DNA from: Clostridiales bacterium UBA1763
GTDB taxonomy: Bacteria > Bacillota > Clostridia > Oscillospirales > Oscillospiraceae
NCBI GenBank assembly: GCA_002314685.1
Contig: DCHB01000042.1
Coordinates: 1 to 12,058, forward strand
Direction of reading: 5' to 3'
Length of the DNA stretch: 12,058 nucleotides
The first letter of the stretch is position 1. Each line of letters starts with the position of its first letter. Positions 1 to 5,997 of this stretch are shown here, one piece after another. Made by a program: the position numbers and the translations under genes. The notes under the pieces were generated by a model that ran no database searches, was not told the origin of the DNA, and worked only from the letters and a program-made list of their open reading frames with translations.

Positions 1-68
1 ACATCATTGACTAACGTACAAAAATTGAAAAATCGGAAATTTATTTACCCCCCGCAAAGGAGAAGAAT

Positions 69-311
69 ATGACACTTACAGAATTATCCCACGAATACAG
101 AGAAAGCGGATTGCTGTGCAGGGAAAGGATGAAGGAGCTCAATCAGAAGCTTGAAACCGAAAAGCTCGGCTCAACCGAGCAGATGCGTATAAGACGCAGA
201 ATTGCGACGCTTTCGACAATGGCGCGAGATACCATTGCCACGTCAAAATACCTCGAAAATTACTACGGAGATGATGCGAATGAACAAATCAAAGCAGAAT
301 ATGTTTGCTAA
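69..311 (+). CDS. Small helical protein of unknown function, paired with a sigma-like regulator
   Basis: This is an 80-residue protein that I do not recognise as a named family. It is strongly charged, with alternating Lys/Arg/Glu and a heptad-like pattern over residues 10-65 (for example ERMKELNQKLE and RRIATLSTMARD). That suggests one or two long helices, possibly a coiled coil, ending in a short acidic, tyrosine-containing tail. No signal peptide or membrane segment is visible. The start is supported by an AGGAG ribosome binding site at 58-62, six bases upstream of the ATG. Its last 32 bases overlap the start of the sigma-like gene in another frame, so the two are probably translationally coupled and act together, for instance as a partner or modulator of the DNA-binding protein. 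That partnership is inference from gene order. No convincing promoter is visible in the 68 bases upstream, so transcription may begin outside the window. Confidence 0.75.
   Translation: MTLTELSHEYRESGLLCRERMKELNQKLETEKLGSTEQMRIRRRIATLSTMARDTIATSKYLENYYGDDANEQIKAEYVC
267..270 (+). promoter_or_regulatory. Ribosome binding site that sets the start of the sigma-like gene
   Basis: GGAG lies inside the coding region of the upstream 80-residue gene. Its nine-base distance to the ATG at 280 is normal. The distances to the ATGs at 271 (0) and 274 (3) are too short. Confidence 0.6.
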
Positions 312-591
312 GCAGGAGGAATATCAGGCACTGCGCGGCTTTATTAAGCTTGTGCAGGCGGGAGACGGTGCCGCATCGGCAATGCGCCGTGCTATTGATG
401 AGGAGCTCACGCCGAGACAGCGTCAGCTTGTGTATATGTACTACATAGAGCAGATGCGTATGCAGGATATAGCCGACGAGCTCGGACTGCACATTACAAG
501 CGTCAGCAGAACGATAAAGCGCGGACGCGAGCGACTCAAAGGCTGTCTGCGCTACGGCGGCAAGTCACTGCTTAAAACACTCGAGGATTGA
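280..591 (+). CDS. Sigma-70 region 4-like helix-turn-helix protein
   Basis: This is a 103-residue probable DNA-binding regulator. Residues 43-88 match the sigma factor region 4 pattern: LTPRQRQLVYMYYIEQ, then an IADELGL first helix and a recognition helix around SVSRTIKRGRERLK. Region 2, which binds the -10 element and core polymerase, is absent. The protein is therefore not a complete sigma factor; it resembles the small stand-alone region 4 proteins common in Firmicutes, including those near prophages and conjugative elements. I chose the ATG at 280 over in-frame ATGs at 271 and 274 and an upstream one at 202. The GGAG at 267-270 is nine bases from 280 but touches or nearly touches the other two. 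The gene overlaps the upstream 80-residue gene by 32 bases. Its TGA stop lies inside the -35 box of the next gene's likely promoter. Its targets cannot be read from the sequence. Confidence 0.8.
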   Translation: MNKSKQNMFAKQEEYQALRGFIKLVQAGDGAASAMRRAIDEELTPRQRQLVYMYYIEQMRMQDIADELGLHITSVSRTIKRGRERLKGCLRYGGKSLLKTLED

Positions 592-616
592 AAAATGCCG
601 CAGTCTGTGCTATGCT
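588..616 (+). promoter_or_regulatory. Probable sigma-A promoter for the GH25 muramidase gene
   Basis: A TTGAAA -35 box (588-593) is followed by exactly 17 bases and a TATGCT -10 box (611-616). The -10 box is preceded by TGC, giving an extended -10 element. The -35 box matches the consensus at five of six bases and the -10 box at four of six. The predicted start near 622-624 leaves a very short leader before the ribosome binding site at 626-633. The -35 box overlaps the stop codon (589-591) of the sigma-like gene, so the muramidase can be transcribed independently of the two genes before it, although readthrough is also likely. The boxes are read directly from the sequence; activity is inferred. 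Confidence 0.5.
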
Positions 617-639
617 TAGTGCACCGAAAGGAGCGCTGT

Positions 640-1536
640 ATGAAAAAAACTCGCAGAAAAAAGTACAGAATAAGCGCGGTGCAGATAATTCTGCTTGCCT
701 CCGCATTTTTGGTGCTGGGCTTGCTGCTCATTAAGGCATACAGGGCGCATAATGCACCCGAGCCGACGGTTGACCCGCACGCGGGCATGGTGTCGGTGTT
801 TAACGGCGATGCGTATATGTGGATAGTGCCCGAGGACGGGCTCGCGCTGAATACAATGGTGCCCGCCGATTTTGCGCAGGACAGTAACGGCGAGCCGTGC
901 TATATATCCGATGCCTACACAACAGAGCGCGGTATTGATGTGTCGGGCTATCAGGGCGATATTGACTGGCAGGCGGTTGCCGACAGCGGCATTGATTTTG
1001 CCATAATCCGCGCAGGCGGCAGATACTACGGAAGCGGCGAGCTATATACCGACGACTCGTTTGCGGCGAACTTTGCGGGAGCAAAGGCGGCGGGAATAAA
1101 GGTCGGCGTGTATTTCTTCTCGCAGGCTATTAGCGCCGAGGAGGCAAGGCAGGAGGCTGAATATACATTAAAAATATTAGGCGATGCCGAGCTTGAATTA
1201 CCCATAATGTTCGATTGGGAGCACGTTGAAAACGACGACGCCCGCACCGATAATATTGACGGCGCAACGCTTACAGACTGCGCCGCGGCATTTTGCAGTA
1301 CGCTGACCGAGGCGGGCTACTCAGCGGGAATATATCTCTACTCCGACACGGGATATAACGGCTACGAGCTTTCGCGGCTTTCCGATTACACCTTCTGGGC
1401 ATCGGCAATCGGACCGTTTGACTTTTTCTATTACGAGCACGAGCTGTGGCAATACAGCTTCAAGGGAAAGGTCAACGGCATTGACGGCAGCTGCGATATG
1501 GATATGATGTTTATAAAAAATGAAGCGACTCAATGA
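640..1536 (+). CDS. Membrane-anchored GH25 muramidase (lysozyme family)
   Basis: This 298-residue protein is predicted to cleave the beta-1,4 bond between N-acetylmuramic acid and N-acetylglucosamine in peptidoglycan, outside the membrane. A basic N-terminus (MKKTRRKKYR) precedes one hydrophobic segment at residues 13-32, without an obvious cleavage site, so it looks like a signal anchor. Residues 35-95 form a linker or stem I do not recognise. The GH25 domain covers about 97-293. Its catalytic acids are visible: Asp100 in GIDVSGYQG, and Asp192 and Glu194 in IMFDWEH. Near the end, ELWQYS and DGSCDMDMMF match the family's final strands. The start at 640 is preferred to the in-frame ATG at 595 because GAAAGGAG (626-633) sits six bases upstream, directly before the basic and hydrophobic N-terminus. 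It has its own likely promoter, and the gene ends inside a terminator hairpin. The role could be growth-related wall remodelling; a phage origin is less likely because of the membrane anchor. Confidence 0.92.
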   Translation: MKKTRRKKYRISAVQIILLASAFLVLGLLLIKAYRAHNAPEPTVDPHAGMVSVFNGDAYMWIVPEDGLALNTMVPADFAQDSNGEPCYISDAYTTERGIDVSGYQGDIDWQAVADSGIDFAIIRAGGRYYGSGELYTDDSFAANFAGAKAAGIKVGVYFFSQAISAEEARQEAEYTLKILGDAELELPIMFDWEHVENDDARTDNIDGATLTDCAAAFCSTLTEAGYSAGIYLYSDTGYNGYELSRLSDYTFWASAIGPFDFFYYEHELWQYSFKGKVNGIDGSCDMDMMFIKNEATQ

Positions 1537-1551
1537 GCCGCTTCATTTTTT
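1520..1551. terminator. Bidirectional intrinsic terminator, first hairpin
   Basis: Arms ATGAAGCG (1520-1527) and CGCTTCAT (1539-1546) pair perfectly. Inside them, after one A/C mismatch, CTC (1529-1531) pairs with GAG (1535-1537) around an AAT loop. A run of Ts follows to 1551, and a run of As (1515-1520) precedes the stem, so it can terminate transcription from either side. The stop codon of the muramidase gene (1534-1536) lies in the loop region. Confidence 0.85.
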
Positions 1552-1560
1552 CAGCTTGTC

Positions 1561-1583
1561 AAAAAAGTCCGAGGGACTTTTTC
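1561..1583. terminator. Bidirectional intrinsic terminator, second hairpin
   Basis: Arms AAAAAGTCC (1562-1570) and GGACTTTTT (1574-1582) form a nine-pair stem around a GAG loop. The flanking A and T runs are part of the stem, so either strand gives a short G/C-containing hairpin followed by Us. Transcripts of the minus-strand operon meet this hairpin first, just past the nitroreductase stop at 1589, and then meet the first hairpin. Confidence 0.8.
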
Positions 1584-1588
1584 TATAT

Positions 1589-2107
1589 TTATATATTGAA
1601 TACTCTGCCGGCTTTTATTGCAGGTGCTTCGGGGAAGGGGCAGTCACGGTAGCCGAGAATGCAGTTGCCTATGCCCACATAGTCGTCGCTTATGCCCTTG
1701 CTTCTGAGAAGCTGTCTGCCGTATTCGGTGTCGAAAACCTCACGCGCACGGTGTATCCAGCAGGAGTCAACGCCGAGAGAGTGCGCGGCGTTGAGCATAT
1801 TGCCCATGACGAGTGAGCCGTCCTCAAGGTAGGTGAAAACATTTTTATCCGCAAGCACGCACACCACGGTAGGTGCGCCGTAAAACGGGTCGCCCTCGCG
1901 CCCCATTGCCTCGGCATTGAGGCGTGAAAGCTCTGCAATAACCTCTTTATCCTGCACAATCAGCATAATCGGCGACTGCCTGTTCATACCCGTCGGTGCA
2001 TAAAGCCCCGCGCGGATAATCTCCTCAAGCTCGGAGCATTTTATCTGCTCGGGCTTGAATTTTCTTACGCTTCTTCGCTCGGTGAGGCATTTTATAACAT
2101 CATTCAT
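1589..2107 (-). CDS. FMN-dependent nitroreductase-family oxidoreductase
   Basis: This 172-residue member of the nitroreductase fold family binds FMN and typically uses NAD(P)H to reduce nitro compounds, quinones or related substrates in the cytoplasm. Visible signatures are the N-terminal RRSVRKF (residues 11-17, FMN phosphate contacts), APTGMNRQSP (37-46), the DGSLVMGNMLNAAHSLG helix (96-112) preceding SCWIHRA, and GIGNCILGY (145-153). It is short for the family (usually 170-220 residues) but appears complete, matching the compact group. I placed the start at 2107 because residues encoded upstream in the same frame are unlike the family, and a GAGG/AAGG site lies at 2111-2120. The start overlaps the end of the coiled-coil gene by eight bases, so it is the last, translationally coupled gene of the M16-lgt operon. 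The true substrate cannot be deduced. Confidence 0.9.
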   Translation of the reverse strand: MNDVIKCLTERRSVRKFKPEQIKCSELEEIIRAGLYAPTGMNRQSPIMLIVQDKEVIAELSRLNAEAMGREGDPFYGAPTVVCVLADKNVFTYLEDGSLVMGNMLNAAHSLGVDSCWIHRAREVFDTEYGRQLLRSKGISDDYVGIGNCILGYRDCPFPEAPAIKAGRVFNI

Positions 2108-2498
2108 TGTCCTTATCCTCAATGTAATACACAATATTCGGGTCTGCACTGTACGATTTCGATGCCTCAAGCGTTGCTTTAACAGCCTCAAGCTCGGTGC
2201 GCATCTGCTCAATTTTCCTATCGCTCTCCTCAAGCTCACGGAAAAGAGTTGCATATTTACCCTCGGCACAGTCGCGGTGCTCGTCAAAATACAGTCTGCC
2301 AATTTCTATGAAGGTCTTTTTCTGTTCCTCGAGCTCACCGTTTATCTGCAGATTGAGCTTTGCGACGGTTGCATAACAGCGTGCGGTGGTCGTGCCGCGG
2401 TCGTAGCTTTCCTTGAGCGCTCCGCTTTCAACGAAGTTTTTTGCCTTCGTGCCGACGGCATTTAATGTGCCCTTTAAGATGCTTTTGTAGTCAGCCAT
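2100..2498 (-). CDS. Small coiled-coil protein of unknown function
   Basis: This 132-residue soluble protein has no signal peptide or membrane segment. The first 45 residues are Lys/Gly/Ala-rich (KSILKGTLNAVGTKAKNF). A central part reading VAKLNLQINGELEEQKKTF and IEIGRLYFDEH resembles a widespread Firmicutes group of small proteins, recalled from memory and without a known role, that have a K-L-N-L-x-I pattern followed by G-x-L-Y-Y/F-x-x-H. Residues 85-115 (ELEESDRKIEQMRTELEAVK) look like a coiled coil. In related proteins the tail sometimes carries a zinc ribbon; none is visible here. The start at 2498 is preferred to an ATG at 2504: the GGGAG at 2506-2510 is seven bases from 2498 but only one from 2504. 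The 2504 start would form an ATGA overlap with the lgt stop, so it is a real alternative adding two residues. Confidence 0.8.
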   Translation of the reverse strand: MADYKSILKGTLNAVGTKAKNFVESGALKESYDRGTTTARCYATVAKLNLQINGELEEQKKTFIEIGRLYFDEHRDCAEGKYATLFRELEESDRKIEQMRTELEAVKATLEASKSYSADPNIVYYIEDKDNE

Positions 2499-2500
2499 GC

Positions 2501-3367
2501 TCATTCTCCCTTCTGTGTGTTGACGAACAAATCCTCGCTTTCGTGCGGCTTTCTCGATTTTATTATCATAACAGCGAGCGCGGCAAGTGCGCTGACCGCC
2601 GCCAAAAGCTGTGAAACGCGGATATCCGTTGAGCCTATGTATAGGCTGTCGGTGCGAAGTCCCTCAATCCATGCCCTGCCGAGACCGTACCAAAGCACGT
2701 ACAGCCAGAACGCCTGACCGTCGTATTTTCTGCCGCCCTTCCGTGACCAAATATGCAGACCGATAAATCCGATTAAATTCCAAAAGCTTTCGTACAGATA
2801 TGTAGGGTGCACGTACATTGTGCCAAAGCCCTCGAGCGTAAGCCCCATTTTGCAGAAAACATCGGTGACTGCGCCGAATGCCTCGCGGTTTATAAAGTTG
2901 CCCCAGCGTCCGACGGACTGACCGATTAAAAGACCGAAGCACATGAGGTCTGCAACGGCACTTAAGCGGCGCTTTTTAACTCTGCACCATATTGCACCGA
3001 CAATAATGCCCGTTATTATGCCGCCGTAGATTGCAAGCCCTCCGTCGCGTATTGCAAAGATGCTTTTGGGGTTTGCGATGAATTGATCGAGCTTAAACAG
3101 CACGTAGTACAGCCTCGCACCGATTATGCAGGTGGGTATAAGCCATATCACAAGCTCGTACAAATCGTCGGAGCTTATGCCGAATTCGGGTGCCCTCTTA
3201 GCGCAGTACAGCGCGGCAAGCACAAAGCCGATTGCAATAATAACGCCGTAAAAATAAACCTCGTAGCCGAAAAAGCTGAAGCTGTACGGGGGATTTACCG
3301 ACCAGTCGCCGAGCATAGGGAAGCTTATGGAGGCATCCCTCAACATTGTTGCATTAAAAACAGTCAT
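2501..3367 (-). CDS. lgt: Prolipoprotein diacylglyceryl transferase
   Basis: This 288-residue polytopic membrane enzyme transfers diacylglycerol from phosphatidylglycerol to the lipobox cysteine of prelipoproteins, the first step of lipoprotein maturation. The family signature is plain: GLAIYGG (110-116), then GRWGNFINREAFG (153-165) with Arg154, Asn157 and Asn160, followed by HPTYLYES (187-194) and GRAWIEGLRTD (230-240). About seven hydrophobic segments are visible, including residues 37-56, 70-91, 110-127, 140-153, 194-206, 220-234 and 252-269. The length is typical. The ATG at 3367 has an AAGGTG site five bases upstream; the 27 residues encoded further upstream in frame belong to the overlapping end of the peptidase gene. 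The stop of the M16 peptidase gene is two bases away, so the genes are co-transcribed and probably coupled. Tyr replaces the His of the E. coli HGG motif, which is usual in Firmicutes. Confidence 0.96.
   Translation of the reverse strand: MTVFNATMLRDASISFPMLGDWSVNPPYSFSFFGYEVYFYGVIIAIGFVLAALYCAKRAPEFGISSDDLYELVIWLIPTCIIGARLYYVLFKLDQFIANPKSIFAIRDGGLAIYGGIITGIIVGAIWCRVKKRRLSAVADLMCFGLLIGQSVGRWGNFINREAFGAVTDVFCKMGLTLEGFGTMYVHPTYLYESFWNLIGFIGLHIWSRKGGRKYDGQAFWLYVLWYGLGRAWIEGLRTDSLYIGSTDIRVSQLLAAVSALAALAVMIIKSRKPHESEDLFVNTQKGE
2506..2512 (-). promoter_or_regulatory. Ribosome binding site deciding the start of the coiled-coil gene
   Basis: AAGGGAG on the minus strand lies within the last codons of lgt. 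Seven bases separate it from the ATG at 2498, which favours that start over the ATG at 2504. Confidence 0.5.
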
Positions 3368-3369
3368 AT

Positions 3370-4650
3370 TCACACCTTGCTTATCGGAGTAATAACGCTC
3401 ATGGCAAGTCTGTCGGGTGCCATGAATTCGGTCAAAAAGCTCTCGCACTCGCCGATTTGAATGCTCTCTAAAACCTCAAAGCTGTCAAATGAGCAATAAT
3501 CGCCGAAAAGTCCCGTTACGAGTGCAATGCTTATATTGTCAAAGTCCTCAAGTCCGCGCAGTCTTGCGCCGAATGAGGCTTTTTTTGCACGCTCAAATGC
3601 GTCCTTGTCAAGTCCCGATGCCTTAACCTCGGCAATCGCGGCGTTAATCTCGCGCAAAACTGCCTGCGGGTCGGTGCTCTCGCCGCCTATCATAACAGTA
3701 GCAATGCCCGCGGTGTAGTCAATCTCATAATCGTAGTCGCGATTGAGAAGCCCCTCGGAGTACAGACGGTTGTAAAACTTGCCCGACGAGCCGAAAAGCG
3801 TGCGCAGTGCAAGCTGTGCAACAATCTTCTGCCTCAGAAGAGAGTCGCCCTTATCGGCGGGAGTGACCTTTGCACCGATAATAAACTGAGGCGCGGAAAG
3901 CTCCATTTGCTCCTCATGATATGCCTCGGTCGGGAATTCGTTCTCCTTTTCGCCGAAGTCGGCAAGGGGAATTTCGGCCTTTTCCTTCGGCAGAATATCG
4001 AGTGCAAGCTCGTAAATTCTGTCGGGGTCGCAGTCCGCGGCAACGCAAAGCACCATGTTCGACGGCGCATAAAATGCACTGTGGCAGTCATAAAGCGTCT
4101 GCGCGGTAATCTCCGCAATGCTCTCAACACTGCCCGCGACTTGATCACGCACGGGATTATGCTCGTACAGCATACGCATGAGGCGGTTATATACAACATA
4201 GCCCGCGCTGTCCTCAACCATGCCGATCTCCTGCCCGATAATGCCCTGCTCCTTGCCGACGGTCTCATCGGTGAAATAGGGAGTGGAGACAAATCTCAGA
4301 AGCATACTGAGATTTTCCTCAAAGCCCTCGGTGCAGTCGAAGTAATATGCCGTCATGCCGCTTGAGGTGAAGGCATTAGGCTGAGCGCCGTTTGCCGAAA
4401 GCACGCTCAGCGCATTGTCGCCGTCGGGCATATCGAACATTTTGTGCTCAAGGAAGTGCGCAACACCTGCGGGGGTGTCGTGCCACTGCCCGTCAAGGAA
4501 AAATCTGCGGTGCGCACCGCCGTAATTTGTCGCAAAAACGGCATAAGCGAGTCTGAAGCCCGTTTTCGGCACAACATTTATCCTCAAGCCGTTGGGAAGC
4601 TCGGCAGTATAAAGCGTTTCGCCTATTTTTGTGTAGTGCTTACAGTTCAT
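3370..4650 (-). CDS. M16 zinc metallopeptidase, YmfH-like active subunit
   Basis: This 426-residue protein has two M16 (pitrilysin/MPP-type) halves. The inverted zinc motif HFLEH is at residues 65-69 (His65, Glu68, His69), followed by a helix EQGIIGQEIGMVE (134-146) that supplies the distal glutamate ligand. Downstream, NGAQPNAFTSSGMTAYYF (88-104) matches the family's substrate-binding strand. No signal peptide is seen, so the cytoplasm or the inner membrane face is likely. The C-terminal half (about 215-420) carries FYNRLYSEGLL but no zinc site. I chose the ATG at 4650: AGGAGG at 4660-4665 is nine bases upstream, and the eight residues further upstream come from the overlapping partner gene. 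It overlaps that partner by 11 bases. In M16B systems such as MPP or AlbE/AlbF an active and an inactive subunit form a heterodimer, and the same is inferred here. The peptide substrate is unknown. Confidence 0.92.
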   Translation of the reverse strand: MNCKHYTKIGETLYTAELPNGLRINVVPKTGFRLAYAVFATNYGGAHRRFFLDGQWHDTPAGVAHFLEHKMFDMPDGDNALSVLSANGAQPNAFTSSGMTAYYFDCTEGFEENLSMLLRFVSTPYFTDETVGKEQGIIGQEIGMVEDSAGYVVYNRLMRMLYEHNPVRDQVAGSVESIAEITAQTLYDCHSAFYAPSNMVLCVAADCDPDRIYELALDILPKEKAEIPLADFGEKENEFPTEAYHEEQMELSAPQFIIGAKVTPADKGDSLLRQKIVAQLALRTLFGSSGKFYNRLYSEGLLNRDYDYEIDYTAGIATVMIGGESTDPQAVLREINAAIAEVKASGLDKDAFERAKKASFGARLRGLEDFDNISIALVTGLFGDYCSFDSFEVLESIQIGECESFLTEFMAPDRLAMSVITPISKV

Positions 4651-5941
4651 CTGCCTCAGCCTCCTGCTCATCATTTCTCAGGAAATACACAGCGTCGAGC
4701 ACAACGCTGTTTGCAACAGCAACGACATCGTCGAGCGTAACCTCGTCAACAAGTGCCGCAAGCTCATCGGGCGTAAAGTCAAGCCCGTCAATGGTATTTG
4801 CGAGATAAAAGCCCTCAAGCTCGCCCTGACAGTCAAGACAGCCGCGAAGCTCCGAATATACGGCGCGCTTTGCCGCATCAAGCTCATCCGCCGTTACCTC
4901 GCCGCCCTTAACGGCATCAAGCTGAGCGAAAATCTCCGCCTTTGCGTCCTCGACCTTGTCAAAATCAACGCCCGAGGATACGAGCATAAGCCCCTTGTGA
5001 GTGTCAACAAGTGAGCTCGCGTAGTAGCAAAGTGACAGCTTTTCGCGCACATTCATAAACAGCTTTGAGGTGACACAGCCGCCGTAAACGGCATTGAACA
5101 CGTAAATCGCTGCAAAATCGGGCTCCTCCATGCAGTCGCCGAGACGCCAGCCCATGACGAGCTTGCCCTGAGTGACGCTCAGCCTGTCCTCAAACATACG
5201 CACGGAGTCCTCGACGGCATTCATGCGGATGTCGGTGCCTATATCGTAGTTAATTTCGCCTCTCGGCATACCGCACAGCGCGTCGGACAATACAGCGGCG
5301 ACCTTGTCAGCCTCCATACTGCCGCAGTAGAAAATCTCAACGGGGCTTGTCGCAATAAGATTGCGATAGTGCTTAGTGAGCTTCTGATAGTAAATGCTCT
5401 CGGCGGTATCCTCGGTGCCGTAGCGTGAAACGGCGTAATCCTCATATCCGCACATCTGCTCAACAAGTCTGAAAATCGCGTATGAGCGTTTTTCGTTGAT
5501 GCGCCCTCTTATCTGCTCAAGCAGCTTTTCCTTCTCGCTTTCAACGTACTGCGGCAGAAGCAGACCGCCCTTCGTATTCGGAGTGAGCAGCATCTCGCAG
5601 GTAAGCTGTGCCGTTTTCTCGAAAATATCACTGCCTGCGGGCAGATATTTGTCATCGGGGAAGCTCGCATAAAAGCCCACGCACTGAATTTCGCCGATTT
5701 TGCGCACGATAGGCTCAATGCCCGTGCCGTAAAGCCCGTCAAGCTCGGAGGCAATAGACTGCATATCGGGGTGATAGCGTGTGCCGCGGCGCAGAACATA
5801 CGCGGTCACGGCATTGAATGCGGCGGTATCTCTCTCGAGCTGAGTAAGCAGATTTATGCTCAGACAGCCCGTTTTGAATTTTTCACTGCGCAGGGCGGTG
5901 AGCCATACGCCGTTAAGCAACTGAGTTCTGACGGTCTCCAT
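4640..5941 (-). CDS. M16 peptidase homologue without zinc motif, YmfF-like partner subunit
   Basis: This 433-residue protein has M16 architecture, but the HxxEH motif is missing. In the helix where it should lie (about 43-55, AFNAVTAYVLRRGT) there are no zinc-binding residues, so it cannot be a peptidase on its own. The C-terminal half keeps the SKLFMNVREKLSLCYYASS stretch (292-310), with the Arg299 and Tyr306/307 pair that the non-catalytic half contributes to substrate binding in M16B dimers. It therefore complements the HxxEH-bearing protein encoded immediately downstream. The ATG at 5941 is preferred to a TTG at 5947 because AAGGAG (5950-5955) is eight bases from the former and only two from the latter. 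This is the first gene of the five-gene minus-strand operon, behind an extended -10 promoter. Its end overlaps the next gene by 11 bases, favouring 1:1 synthesis of the two subunits. Confidence 0.9.
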   Translation of the reverse strand: METVRTQLLNGVWLTALRSEKFKTGCLSINLLTQLERDTAAFNAVTAYVLRRGTRYHPDMQSIASELDGLYGTGIEPIVRKIGEIQCVGFYASFPDDKYLPAGSDIFEKTAQLTCEMLLTPNTKGGLLLPQYVESEKEKLLEQIRGRINEKRSYAIFRLVEQMCGYEDYAVSRYGTEDTAESIYYQKLTKHYRNLIATSPVEIFYCGSMEADKVAAVLSDALCGMPRGEINYDIGTDIRMNAVEDSVRMFEDRLSVTQGKLVMGWRLGDCMEEPDFAAIYVFNAVYGGCVTSKLFMNVREKLSLCYYASSLVDTHKGLMLVSSGVDFDKVEDAKAEIFAQLDAVKGGEVTADELDAAKRAVYSELRGCLDCQGELEGFYLANTIDGLDFTPDELAALVDEVTLDDVVAVANSVVLDAVYFLRNDEQEAEADEL

Positions 5942-5982
5942 CGTCAATTCTCCTTCACAGTGGTTTTTGAATTTAGTAACTC

Positions 5983-5991
5983 AGTATAACA
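5983..5991 (-). promoter_or_regulatory. Extended -10 promoter for the M16-lgt-nitroreductase operon
   Basis: On the minus strand, TGT followed directly by TATACT forms an extended -10 element. The hexamer matches TATAAT at five of six bases. The expected -35 position (about 6006-6011) has no good match, which is tolerable for extended -10 promoters. Transcription would start near 5976 and give a leader of about 35 bases before the first gene. It sits in the 56-base gap after the glucan synthase stop. No terminator is visible in that gap, so readthrough from the upstream giant gene is possible. Confidence 0.5.
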
Positions 5992-5997
5992 CACTTT

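Noticed and set aside
7..45. Possible promoter before the first gene (TTGACT at 7-12, TTGAAA at 25-30)
   Set aside because: Neither hexamer has an acceptable -10 box at 15-19 bases; the nearest T/A-rich stretch (TTTATT) is too far from one and too close to the other.
2055..2465. Plus-strand open frame of 136 codons antisense to the coiled-coil and nitroreductase genes
   Set aside because: No family resemblance and no ribosome binding site; it lies opposite two better supported coupled genes.
3019..3039. Tyr instead of His in the Lgt motif (GLAIYGG versus HGG in E. coli) as a sign of inactivity
   Set aside because: From family knowledge, Tyr at this position is common in Firmicutes Lgt proteins, and the Arg154/Asn157 signature and HPTYLYES motif are intact.
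3834..4365. Long open frames of about 150 codons overlapping the M16 peptidase gene on both strands
   Set aside because: They are shadows of the real gene: the proteins are Arg/Ser/Pro-rich without recognisable motifs, and the M16 frame with its HxxEH motif fully explains the stretch.
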